DNA of 5,117 bases, taken from positions 1 through 5,117 of the forward strand of contig JAJTCL010000375.1 in assembly GCA_021323255.1 (NCBI GenBank), read 5' to 3'. Under the pieces are notes generated by a model that was not told the origin of the DNA, did not search any database, and saw nothing but the letters and a program-made list of their open reading frames with translations. The position numbers were made by a program, and so were the translations under genes. Below, piece after piece: positions 1 through 5,117 of the stretch. Source of the DNA: Propionibacteriaceae bacterium (GTDB lineage Bacteria; Actinomycetota; Actinomycetes; Propionibacteriales; Propionibacteriaceae). The stretch's first letter is position 1. Each line of letters begins with the position of its first letter.

Positions 1-89
1 ATGACTCGCCGGGCGCCCAGCTGATAGGCGTCCTGCTCATCGTCGGCGCGGTTGTGCTGGGCGTAAGGATGGTCCGGCGTAACAGGTAG
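1..89 (+). CDS. C-terminal end of a membrane protein (partial, cut by window start)
   Basis: Read from base 3, the frame gives 28 residues and then TAG at 87-89. The residues start DSPGAQLIGVLLIV and end with a basic tail, VRMVRRNR. A stretch of about 16 hydrophobic residues (LIGVLLIVGAVVLGV) followed by arginines is what a last transmembrane helix with a cytoplasmic positive end looks like. The other two plus frames are broken or of arginine-rich composition typical of shadow reading. The family cannot be named from so few residues. It could be the last helix of a multi-spanning protein or a single C-terminal anchor. A minus-strand frame is also open across 1-202 but has no protein-like character. 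Confidence 0.5.
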   Translation, partial: DSPGAQLIGVLLIVGAVVLGVRMVRRNR

Positions 90-343
90 CACGTGCAGAC
101 GTGTCGCCGCTGGTGACGGACCTGGAGTACATCGCACGTGCGCGTACCAGACGAAACGGACGAACTCGAGAGGATCCGCGGCACTCGTTCGCGTACGTCG
201 CATAGGTCACCCCGCTAGCACTCGGCCGTGCTGGGATGCACGCGTCGGCACGGTAAGGAGAGCCGCGAGAAACCGCCGTCTCCGTGAAAGATCGTCCGCC
301 GAGCTGGCGCTAGCTCGCTGCTCGTTGCGGGATCTTTGTCGGT
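90..343. other. Non-coding stretch between the membrane-protein end and the decayed hydrolase
   Basis: No convincing gene is seen. A GTG-started frame at 101-205 gives about 34 arginine-rich residues with no recognisable family and no ribosome binding site. A weak hairpin, CGTGC-tgggat-GCACG, lies at 227-242 but has no T-run to make it an intrinsic terminator. The stretch lies where the missing C-terminal two thirds of the CocE-like gene would be expected, so it may contain unrecognisable remains of it or mark the deletion junction. Confidence 0.4.
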
Positions 344-879
344 TCCCAGGTTCCGGGCGTAATGGTTATCGTGCGCGGAAATGGCGATCACCGCTGCGAC
401 CAGCTCCGGCGGCGATCCATCATCAAGGCCCAAGCCGTATACCTCAGACAAGAGGCTCCGTACAGCGCGAATCGTCCGTCGACCAGGCCTGCCTTCGCAG
501 CCACGCGACTGTGTCGGCTCCGTCATCAATCTCATGACTGAATGGTTCGAAATGCCCACCAGAGCCGGACGTGCCGCGGCAACTCTGATTGACAACGAGG
601 TAACCGTGGGTTGCGTAGTAGCGGGCGGTGAGGAGGGTGATCAAGCCCGCGCGGCCGTAGATAGCGCGAATGAGTAGCGTTCCCAGAGACTTCCCTGCGG
701 GCCTGTAGAGGTCGGGTAAGAAGTTCCACACCGTCACGCATGGGGACACGCACATCCGAGGTCAGGCTGTAATCGTGGTGGCCCGGTGGCATCTTGAAAA
801 TGCGGGCAGTCGCGGCGTGGAGCGCCCGGCGGTGACGCGACCGCGCCCGGGGCTTCAGGCTTACTCCGTTGGTTGACAT
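344..879 (-). pseudogene. CocE/NonD (S15-like) alpha/beta hydrolase, truncated and frameshifted
   Basis: Reconstructed across three frames, the minus strand reads as the N-terminal third of a CocE/NonD family hydrolase, serine hydrolases related to X-Pro dipeptidyl-peptidase and cocaine esterase. The start is ATG at 879-877, with GAGG eight bases upstream. Family marks seen are SDVRVPMRDGVELLTDLYRP (about residues 41-60), ARYYATHGYLVVNQSCRG (85-102), GSGGHFEPFSHEIDDGADT (105-123), FALYGASCLRYTAW (137-150) and PPPELVAAVIAISAHDNH (156-173). Three single-base changes break the frame: an extra base in the GGG run at 714-716, a missing base near 476-477 and a missing base near 414-415. The nucleophile motif, usually G-x-S-Y-x-G in this family, reads GASCLR. 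Recognisable homology ends near 344, so the later catalytic Asp and His and most of a protein of roughly 550 residues are absent. It lies 14 bases downstream of the AHSA1 gene, as in an operon. Confidence 0.88.
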
Positions 880-893
880 GTGGTAAGCCTCGC

Positions 894-1333
894 TCAGCCC
901 GGCACCAAATGGCCGGCTAGGCGGGCAAGGGTGTCCGTCCATCCCGCCTCGTGCAATTCGCGTCGCGCCTCAGTCGCGAAGGGGCCGTGCGTGAGTGCCA
1001 CCTCGGTTGCACCGTCGCGGTCGCTCAGTGCAATGCGCGCCACGTTCTCGCGGTCGTCGGGGTCGGGCGGTTCCCAGCGGAACGTGTAGGCAAGATGAGA
1101 CGGTGGTTCGACTCGATGTACGTCCCGGTCAAGTGGAAGAGCTCGCCATCGGGCGGCTGCATCGCGATCCGGTAGGCGCGGCTGACTCTCAGGTCAAGCG
1201 TCACCTCGGGGGAGGTGAACCCGTCTGGGCCCCACCACTCAGCAACTTGCTCCGGTTCGATCATCGCCTCGAACACGCGCTGCTGTGGGGCCTGGACGAC
1301 GCGGAAGAGTCTGACTGTCAGTTGGGCGGCCAC
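894..1333 (-). pseudogene. AHSA1/SRPBCC domain protein with one frameshift
   Basis: This is an Activator-of-Hsp90 homologue 1-like (AHSA1, START/SRPBCC fold) protein of about 146 residues, a family of small ligand-binding-cavity proteins often paired with ArsR-type regulators. The first half reads VRLFRVVQAPQQRVFEAMIE, then AEWWGPDGFTSPEVTLDLRV, then YRIAMQPPDGELFHLTGTYI. The frame breaks after IES. A missing base near 1112 (GAG-TCG where GAG-GTC-GAA is expected) restores VEPPSHLAYTFRWEPPDPDD, then ALTHGPFATEARRELHEAGW, then TDTLARLAGHLVPG, ending at TGA (896-894). Apart from that one base, the domain is complete. The likely start is GTG at 1333-1331, just before the conserved domain. No good ribosome binding site precedes it, and the long open extension up to 1585 has no family character. 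The gene could be functional if the frameshift is a sequencing error. DLRVSRAY, where DLRVGGRY is usual, is a second mild oddity. Confidence 0.85.
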
Positions 1334-1343
1334 AGGGAGGTGG

Positions 1344-1362
1344 TGACCGGACCGATCGGTCA
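1344..1362. promoter_or_regulatory. Inverted repeat TGACCG-N7-CGGTCA, possible operator
   Basis: TGACCGGACCGATCGGTCA carries 6-base arms around a 7-base spacer. Within it, 1350-1361 (GACCGATCGGTC) is a perfect 12-base palindrome. It lies 11 bases upstream of the proposed start of the AHSA1 gene, where a dimeric repressor such as a TetR-, MarR- or ArsR-type protein could bind. No regulator gene for it is present in the window. In GC-rich DNA such a repeat can arise by chance, so the role is inference. Confidence 0.3.
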
Positions 1363-1532
1363 GTCCCAGGGAGTACGCCCGGTGCGCTTGGCTTGACACT
1401 GAAGGCACCGGGGTGAGGGCATTCGGGCCGTCTGCCTGATCAGGAGTACCGAAACTCCGAAGCGGCCGCCAGCGTGCCCTGGGGCTGGCCATCGGGCTGG
1501 ACGCAACCCTTCCGGCGCAATCGCACCAGCAA

Positions 1533-1557
1533 GATTGAAAACCTCGTCTGAGGGTAC
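1533..1557 (+). promoter_or_regulatory. Possible stress-sigma (SigF/SigB-like) promoter for the hemerythrin gene
   Basis: GGGTAC at 1552-1557 resembles the -10 box GGGTAT/C used by actinobacterial SigF/SigB-type factors. GATT at 1533-1536 is a 3-of-4 match to the -35 core GTTT, at a spacing of 15 bases. A transcript starting about seven bases after the -10 box would have a leader of about 35 bases before the ATG at 1599. The position and spacing fit and the -10 match is good, but the -35 match is imperfect. GGGTA also occurs by chance in GC-rich DNA. Confidence 0.35.
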
Positions 1558-1598
1558 GGTCTGCGCGACCGAGCGAACCAATCACATCAGGAGCGACG

Positions 1599-2162
1599 AT
1601 GACCGAAACGCCTGTTGATCAAGATGTCGTTGACATATTGACGACCGAGCACCACGAAGTCTTGGACTTGCTGCAGCAGATCAAGACCAGTACTGATGCT
1701 GAAGAACGCCGCGATCTTGCCGACACGGTGATCAGTGAACTGGTACGGCACTCGGTTGCCGAGGAGATGTATGTCTATCCCGCCATGAAGAAATACCTAC
1801 CGGATGGAGATGAGGCGGTCGACCACGACATCGAAGAACACAAGGAGCTGGAGCAGACGATGAAGAAGCTCGAGTCGGTCGACGCTCAGAGTGCGGAATT
1901 TACCCAGCTGCTCATCGAGCTGGAGAACATTCTGCGCGACCATGCCAGCGACGAGGAGAACGAGCAGTTCCCCCAGTTGCGGGCCCAGGTGCCCCGGGAC
2001 GAACTGATCGAGATTGGCGGCAAGGTGGAGAGTGCGAAGAAGCTGGCGCCGACCCGGCCCCATCCGCTGGCACCGAACAACGAGGTCTTCCACAAGCTCG
2101 TCGGCCCAGGTGTCGGTCTTGTCGACCGTCTACGCGACAAATTGACTGGCCGCGCCACTTGA
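1599..2162 (+). CDS. Hemerythrin HHE cation-binding domain protein
   Basis: This is a 187-residue soluble protein with a four-helix hemerythrin fold that would bind a di-iron centre. Such proteins bind or sense O2, NO or peroxide, or store iron, in the cytoplasm. The likely ligands can be seen in order: H18 (in TTEHHEV), H51 and E55 (HSVAEE), H81 (EEHKEL, with H76 just before), and H115 and E119 (HASDEE). This is the H...HxxxE...H...HxxxE pattern of the family. The HHE region covers about residues 10-130. The tail (about 150-182) contains RPHPLAPN and LVGPGVGLVDRLRDKL, a proline-containing then amphipathic ending that I associate with actinobacterial members. The start is ATG with AGGAG at 1589-1593, five bases upstream. 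The gene stands alone on this strand, diverging from the decayed AHSA1 unit and converging on the GAF-ANTAR gene. The exact ligand and physiological role are not shown by the sequence. Confidence 0.95.
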   Translation: MTETPVDQDVVDILTTEHHEVLDLLQQIKTSTDAEERRDLADTVISELVRHSVAEEMYVYPAMKKYLPDGDEAVDHDIEEHKELEQTMKKLESVDAQSAEFTQLLIELENILRDHASDEENEQFPQLRAQVPRDELIEIGGKVESAKKLAPTRPHPLAPNNEVFHKLVGPGVGLVDRLRDKLTGRAT

Positions 2163-2503
2163 GGGGTTGGTCGAGTCGTCGTCCGGCGCGAAGCTGACCA
2201 GGCTGGAAGCTGTAGCAGTCGTTAGGATCGGTCGCCCTGCTTGAATGCAGTTAGCAGGAAACGTCGGGGTTCTTCCGCGGTTTTCTGCCTTGATCTTGTA
2301 TTGGATGCTGGTCGGCGAATGTCGACTTTCGGTTGGCGCCTTGTATCGCGCTCGCTGTCGCCATCGGCATGGAGTCAGCCGCGTCGTCGAGCCCTAAGGG
2401 CGGCCCGGAGGTTGGTGTCTGTTGATCTTTCGTACTGCCGACGTGAGGCTGCAGTGTCGTCATTACTGCTGTCCTTGTCGGATACTTCTTAACTACTGGC
2501 CCG
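2163..2503. other. Gene-free gap between convergent genes
   Basis: This gap of 341 bases lies between the stops of the hemerythrin gene and the GAF-ANTAR gene. The open frames at 2241-2492 (plus, TTG start) and 2251-2463 (minus) show no family resemblance and no ribosome binding site. Short inverted repeats are present: CCTGCT/AGCAGG at 2236-2258, GCCCTaAGGGC at 2391-2401, and TTAAC/GTTAA at 2489-2507 around the GAF-ANTAR stop codon. None is followed by a T-run, so no intrinsic terminator can be called. The length is more than two convergent genes need for termination, so a small RNA or gene remnant is possible but not shown. Confidence 0.5.
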
Positions 2504-3223
2504 TTAACCTCGACTGGGCAGCACGCCGGTCCGGACCAGCTCTGCGGCTACGTCGCGGAGCTTCGTATTGGTTCGCTGGGAGGCGTGGGTGAGGATGGTG
2601 AATGCCTCGTCCTCTTTGATCTTGTGCCGCTCCATCAGAATGCCTTTGGCTTGTTCAATAAACGCACGGGTCATCATCGTCGTGCGCAGCTGGGTGAGAT
2701 CCCCGCTGGTCCGGGCTGCTACTTCCGCGTTGCCGACCGCGACCGCGACCCAGGCAGCAACCTCATGAGCCAACTCAACATCATTGTCGTCGAAAACATT
2801 CGGCTGGCTGGCGTAGGTGTTGAGCGCCCCGATGGTCGCTCCTTGGAAGGGCAGCGGCACCGAGAGGGAGCTGAGCACACCGTGCGAGGCGGCGTGTTGG
2901 GCGTAGTCAGGCCAACGCTGGTCGCTTCGCATGTCATCGACGAGCATCATCTGGCCGGCCCGGCCGGCATCCATACAAGGTCCGTACCCGCGTTCGTACT
3001 GCAACTCGTCGGCATCCAGCGCCATCTGTCCGTCGTAGGCGGCCGTGAACGGCTCCTCGCCCCTGATCAATGTGATCGAGGCCGCCTCCACGCTGGGCAT
3101 CGCGCGGCGAGCGATTCTGGTGATCTCGGTCAACACCCCACGTTGTTCATCGCTGGGCTTCCGTTCACTAGTTGCGACTGCTATCGAAGCCAGCCATGCT
3201 CGACATGTCAAGATTGTGATCAC
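2504..3223 (-). CDS. GAF and ANTAR domain-containing RNA-binding antitermination regulator
   Basis: This 239-residue cytoplasmic regulator has an N-terminal GAF sensor domain (about residues 28-168) and a C-terminal ANTAR domain (about 178-233). ANTAR domains bind paired RNA hairpins and prevent premature transcription termination. GAF marks seen are YERGYGPCMDAG (76-87), LVDDMRSDQRWPDYA (94-108), GVLSSLSVPL (115-124) and IGALNTYA (131-138). ANTAR marks are TRAFIEQAKGILMERH (185-200), DEAFTIL (205-211) and NTKLRDVAAELV (219-230). The start is GTG at 3223-3221. An in-frame TAG lies just upstream, so the frame cannot extend further. AAGGGA sits about 11 bases before the GTG, which is long, so the first 20 or so rather hydrophobic residues are uncertain. 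The GAF ligand is unknown. The gene follows the permease after 120 bases on the same strand, so it may be co-transcribed or have its own promoter in that gap. Confidence 0.94.
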   Translation of the reverse strand: MITILTCRAWLASIAVATSERKPSDEQRGVLTEITRIARRAMPSVEAASITLIRGEEPFTAAYDGQMALDADELQYERGYGPCMDAGRAGQMMLVDDMRSDQRWPDYAQHAASHGVLSSLSVPLPFQGATIGALNTYASQPNVFDDNDVELAHEVAAWVAVAVGNAEVAARTSGDLTQLRTTMMTRAFIEQAKGILMERHKIKEDEAFTILTHASQRTNTKLRDVAAELVRTGVLPSRG

Positions 3224-3343
3224 GTGAAAGAGATTCCCTTGCTATCGGATGGTCATCTCGACACACCGCTCGCTAGCCCTTGGCCACCACTTCTTGCATA
3301 GGCAAAGTTGATCGTGAGTCTGGAAAGGTCCGGAATCGGGTCC
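3224..3343 (-). other. Intergenic gap between permease and GAF-ANTAR gene
   Basis: The 120 bases between two same-strand genes contain no T-run hairpin that would end the permease transcript. No clear -35/-10 pair stands out either. AAGGGA (minus strand, about 3240-3235) is the only ribosome binding site candidate for the downstream gene. Read-through from the permease is therefore as likely as a separate promoter. Confidence 0.4.
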
Positions 3344-4483
3344 TCAGCTCGACACCTCCGCCGGTTGTCGATCGGTTCGACGGACGGCACGTGGTTTCTC
3401 CTTCCTCGGCGAAGCGCTGACGAACGCGTTTACCCAGCTGGCCGGGACCGAGTTGTCGAGTAAAACCGACTTCACGAACAAGGTGGCTGGGACAGCCAGC
3501 AGGGCGCCAAGAGTGCCGAGAACGTACGCCCAGAAGACCAGCGAGACGAAGGCGGCTGTGGCGCTGATCCCTACCGCGTCCCCAGTGAACCGTGGCTGAA
3601 TGATCGTTTGAACCACGACGTTGATGACGGTGTAGACGACCACCACGGCGACCGCGCTGCCCACTCCCCCGTCGAGCAGAGCAATGAGGGCCGGCGGAAT
3701 GACACCGAGGATGAAGCCGATGTTCGGAATGTAGTTCGTGACGAACGCCAGCACTCCCCAGGTGAGGAACAGGGGAACGCCGATGATCGCCAGGGCGATG
3801 ACATCGAGGACGGCGACGATGAAGCCGAACACCGTGGTGACGATCCAGTACTTGCGAACTCTGGAGGCGAAGTTCCTGAGGCCCTCAGCGATGTGCGGAC
3901 GGGTATCACGGATCACCGCGAGCCGTTCGGGCATGCTGGCGGCCTCGAAGGCAAGGAAGATGACGACTGTCACAATCAGGAGGAGCAGGGAGATCCCGCC
4001 GCCGATGCCGCTTAGCAGAGCCTGAGCCGGGCCTCGCAGGCTACTGAGCTGGACTGATGAGGCCAGTCGTTCGATTTGCTCTTGCCCGTAGCCCAAGCGA
4101 GTGCTGACGCCGAGGAGGTAGCTGAAAATCTGGTTGAACGCGTTGGCATAATCGGGAAGCGTCCCCACCAACCGGGCGATTGCGAACGCCACCGAGCCCA
4201 AGATGAGGCCCAAGAGCAGGTAGATCGTTACCAGTGACACCAGGCTCGCCAGCCAGGACGGCCACCGGCGCTGGACCAACACGTTGCGCAGCGGCGCGAC
4301 GGTGATCACCAAGGTGATGACAAGGAACAGTGGGCCGACGATATTGGCCGTCGACCGCAGGCCGGCTCCGATAATGATGAGGCCGGCCACGATCAGGATG
4401 GCGAAGAAAGGCGGACCTGGGCGCTGGCCCGCGACTGGCATGGGGTCGGGCGTGGCCTGCGCGGTGACGGTCTTGCCTGACAC
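3344..4483 (-). CDS. AI-2E family transporter (multi-spanning permease)
   Basis: This 379-residue integral membrane protein belongs to the AI-2E (TqsA/YdiK/PerM-like) family, whose members export or exchange small molecules or ions. The substrate cannot be told from sequence, and the family name does not imply autoinducer transport here. Hydrophobic segments lie near residues 26-42, 47-63, 78-103, 160-180, 213-234, 236-270 (probably two), 277-295 and 306-340. Residues 104-158 form the typical less hydrophobic loop after the third helix. Family motifs are NYIPNIGFILGVIPP (250-264), TIIQPRFTGDAVGIS (293-307) and LGTLGALLAVPATLFVKSVL (322-341). The start is GTG at 4483-4481. AGAGGAG at 4497-4491 places the Shine-Dalgarno core seven bases away, much better than the in-frame ATG at 4585, which would add 34 residues without family character. 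The stop is TGA at 3346-3344, and the tail is basic (RKEKPRAVRRTDR). The length is normal for the family. Confidence 0.95.
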   Translation of the reverse strand: MSGKTVTAQATPDPMPVAGQRPGPPFFAILIVAGLIIIGAGLRSTANIVGPLFLVITLVITVAPLRNVLVQRRWPSWLASLVSLVTIYLLLGLILGSVAFAIARLVGTLPDYANAFNQIFSYLLGVSTRLGYGQEQIERLASSVQLSSLRGPAQALLSGIGGGISLLLLIVTVVIFLAFEAASMPERLAVIRDTRPHIAEGLRNFASRVRKYWIVTTVFGFIVAVLDVIALAIIGVPLFLTWGVLAFVTNYIPNIGFILGVIPPALIALLDGGVGSAVAVVVVYTVINVVVQTIIQPRFTGDAVGISATAAFVSLVFWAYVLGTLGALLAVPATLFVKSVLLDNSVPASWVNAFVSASPRKEKPRAVRRTDRQPAEVSS

Positions 4484-4608
4484 GATAGGTCTCCTCTGAG
4501 TGGGTGAGTGAGCTAGCTTCCGGGCCGATACCTGGCACGTGGCCCCGGCAGCGGCTAAGTGTGTCTGCCCGGTCAGTCTGCTCAACTACCCCTCGACAGC
4601 GGAACTAC

Positions 4609-4791
4609 TCAGCGCCAGGCGTCCGCTGGAGATGCACGCGCCCCGCGTTGACGGTGCGCGTTTGTCGCGCGAATCGCGCGGCACCGGAAGGCCCATGGGC
4701 GACCACCGAGCAGTACGACCAACCCGAGCACACCAATGACCAGCAACCTCATCCCGGGCGGACCTAGACCATGCAGGACCAGCCGGACCAT
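4609..4791 (-). CDS. Doubtful small single-helix membrane peptide
   Basis: This 60-codon frame has a first part, GMRLLVIGVLGLVVLLGG (residues 13-30), that is a convincing hydrophobic helix, and a second part that is arginine-rich and low in protein character. Start candidates are ATG at 4791, or the internal ATG at 4752 directly before the helix; neither has a good ribosome binding site. It resembles in style the short hydrophobic proteins common in actinobacteria, but I cannot assign a family. It would lie 125 bases upstream of the permease on the same strand. It may be a shadow frame, or a small gene whose end has been shifted. Confidence 0.22.
   Translation of the reverse strand: MVRLVLHGLGPPGMRLLVIGVLGLVVLLGGRPWAFRCRAIRATNAHRQRGARASPADAWR
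4652..4686. repeat. GC-rich stem-loop in the permease leader
   Basis: CGGTGC-GCG at 4652-4660 pairs with CGC-g-GCACCG at 4677-4686, nine base pairs with one bulged base. An alternative inner hairpin, CGCGCG-aat-CGCGCG, lies at 4666-4680. On the minus strand this would fold in the RNA about 170 bases before the permease start. No T-run follows, so it is not a simple intrinsic terminator. A leader structure or a chance GC-rich fold are both possible. Confidence 0.35.
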
Positions 4792-4803
4792 GGCGAGGAC
4801 TGA

Positions 4804-4830
4804 ATACCCCTTTCTCGATGTAGGCGTTCC
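4804..4830 (-). promoter_or_regulatory. Possible promoter with GGGTAT -10 box
   Basis: On the minus strand, GGGTAT (4809-4804) follows GGAAC (4830-4826) after 16 bases. GGGTAT fits the -10 box of actinobacterial SigF/SigB-type factors. GGAAC is instead an ECF-type -35 core, so the pair is a mixed match. A start near 4797 would give the permease a leader of over 300 bases. Weak evidence. Confidence 0.22.
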
Positions 4831-5034
4831 CAGGTGATTGAGCCGGTAAGGCGATCACGGTCAAGCAGCACTCCCTGGGGTCCGGTCCTTCACGAGCCGA
4901 TGGCGGCCCGGGTCGAACCCAGTCCGCCATCGAGTGGGGTTGTTGGTGGAGTGTCTTCGCCGTAATGCTGTCGTTGGTGTTACGAACTATTCGTAGCCGC
5001 GGCAGTCTGGCTTGCCATGTTGTGGCGCGTACGG

Positions 5035-5117
5035 TTACTTGCCGCGCCTGGTCAGCTTCTTCAACATGCCCGCCTCGACCACAACAGGGCGCTGCTGCTC
5101 ACCCGCCTCGACAGCAA
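5035..5117 (-). CDS. C-terminal end of an unidentified protein (partial, cut by window end)
   Basis: Read from base 5115 on the minus strand, 26 residues precede TAA at 5037-5035. They include QQRPVVVEAGMLKKLTRRGK at the end. The short hydrophobic-acidic stretch followed by a basic, lysine- and arginine-rich end looks like a natural C-terminus. The opposite strand also has an open frame from ATG 5018 to the window edge, but its leucine- and arginine-rich content is less protein-like. The family cannot be named. If real, this gene would lie upstream of the permease on the same strand with a gap of about 550 bases. Confidence 0.4.
   Translation of the reverse strand, partial: AVEAGEQQRPVVVEAGMLKKLTRRGK

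Larger units (their letters stand above)
4484..5034. other. Long mostly non-coding region upstream of the permease
   Basis: About 550 bases separate the permease start from the next likely gene end. Seen in it are the permease ribosome binding site (4491-4497), a GC-rich stem-loop (4652-4686), a doubtful small membrane peptide frame (4609-4791) and a possible promoter box (4804-4830). A minus-strand frame at 4586-4930 is open for 114 codons, but its proline-, arginine- and glycine-rich content resembles no family known to me and overlaps the small peptide frame. No RNA gene was recognised. Confidence 0.45.

Noticed and set aside
101..205. GTG-started plus-strand frame of about 34 codons
   Set aside because: Arginine-rich, no family resemblance, no ribosome binding site.
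165..220. Cluster of common six-base restriction sites (CTCGAG, GGATCC overlapping CCGCGG, then GCTAGC), which could look like a cloning linker
   Set aside because: The sites are irregularly spaced within natural-looking GC-rich DNA, with no vector sequence around them; chance is sufficient.
951..1396. Plus-strand open frames over the AHSA1 region
   Set aside because: They are antisense shadows of a recognisable AHSA1 domain on the minus strand.
1393..1398. Perfect TTGACA on the plus strand as a -35 box
   Set aside because: No TATAAT-like -10 box at 16-18 bases and no gene close behind it.
1334..1585. N-terminal extension of the AHSA1 frame upstream of 1333
   Set aside because: The extra 84 residues have no AHSA1 character and would overlap the hemerythrin promoter region; the GTG at 1333 fits the domain boundary.
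2236..2258. CCTGCT/AGCAGG inverted repeat as terminator of the hemerythrin gene
   Set aside because: The stem is only six pairs with an 11-base loop, overlaps a competing CTGC/GCAG pairing, and has no following T-run.
2585..3301. 238-codon plus-strand open frame
   Set aside because: It is fully antisense to the GAF-ANTAR gene, whose domain motifs are unmistakable.
3608..4025. Acidic plus-strand open frames opposite the permease
   Set aside because: Antisense shadows of helix-coding sequence in the AI-2E gene.
4484..4585. 34-residue N-terminal extension of the permease from the ATG at 4585
   Set aside because: The GTG at 4483 has AGAGGAG at ideal spacing; the extension has no family character.
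4587..4591. Another GGGTA on the minus strand upstream of the permease
   Set aside because: No -35 partner at suitable spacing; such pentamers are expected several times by chance in a window of this size.
5018..5117. Plus-strand frame from ATG 5018 to the window edge
   Set aside because: Composition is less protein-like than the minus-strand C-terminus in the same place, and no ribosome binding site is evident.
1..5117. CRISPR arrays, tRNA or rRNA genes, transposase genes, phage attachment sites
   Set aside because: No regularly spaced direct repeats, tRNA-like cloverleaf, rRNA segments, transposase motifs or flanking repeats were seen.

Overview
The window looks like ordinary chromosomal DNA of a high-GC actinobacterium. 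The evidence is the GC-rich codon use, the GTG starts, and the families present: a hemerythrin-like HHE protein with the actinobacterial-style proline-rich tail, a GAF-ANTAR RNA-binding regulator, an AI-2E family permease, and an AHSA1 plus CocE/NonD hydrolase pair. A mycobacterial or nocardial relative is plausible, but the genus cannot be fixed from this sequence alone. No mobile element, tRNA, rRNA or CRISPR array was seen.

Layout from left to right. (1) Positions 1-89 hold the last 28 codons of a plus-strand gene that ends in one hydrophobic helix and a basic tail. (2) Positions 344-1333, minus strand, hold a decayed two-gene unit. An AHSA1/SRPBCC gene (894-1333) carries one frameshift. 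After a 14-base gap comes the N-terminal third of a CocE/NonD-type hydrolase (344-879) with three frameshifts, a changed nucleophile motif and no C-terminal part. (3) Positions 1599-2162, plus strand, hold an intact 187-residue hemerythrin HHE protein with a good ribosome binding site and a possible stress-sigma promoter. (4) Positions 2163-2503 are a gene-free gap between convergent genes. (5) Positions 2504-3223, minus strand, hold a 239-residue GAF-ANTAR regulator. (6) Positions 3344-4483, minus strand, hold a 379-residue AI-2E family membrane protein with a clear GTG start. (7) Positions 4484-5034 form a long leader region with a GC-rich stem-loop and a doubtful small membrane peptide. (8) Positions 5035-5117, minus strand, probably hold the last 26 codons of another gene.

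How the genes may work together: the hemerythrin protein (a di-iron protein binding O2, NO or peroxide) and the GAF-ANTAR regulator (signal-dependent antitermination) both fit stress or redox responses. The permease lies directly upstream of the regulator in the same direction, so the two could share a transcript. This grouping is inference; nothing in the sequence proves a joint pathway. I found no clearly new biological system. The most informative anomaly is the cluster of single-base indels in the AHSA1-CocE pair, which is either true gene decay or, in part, sequencing error.
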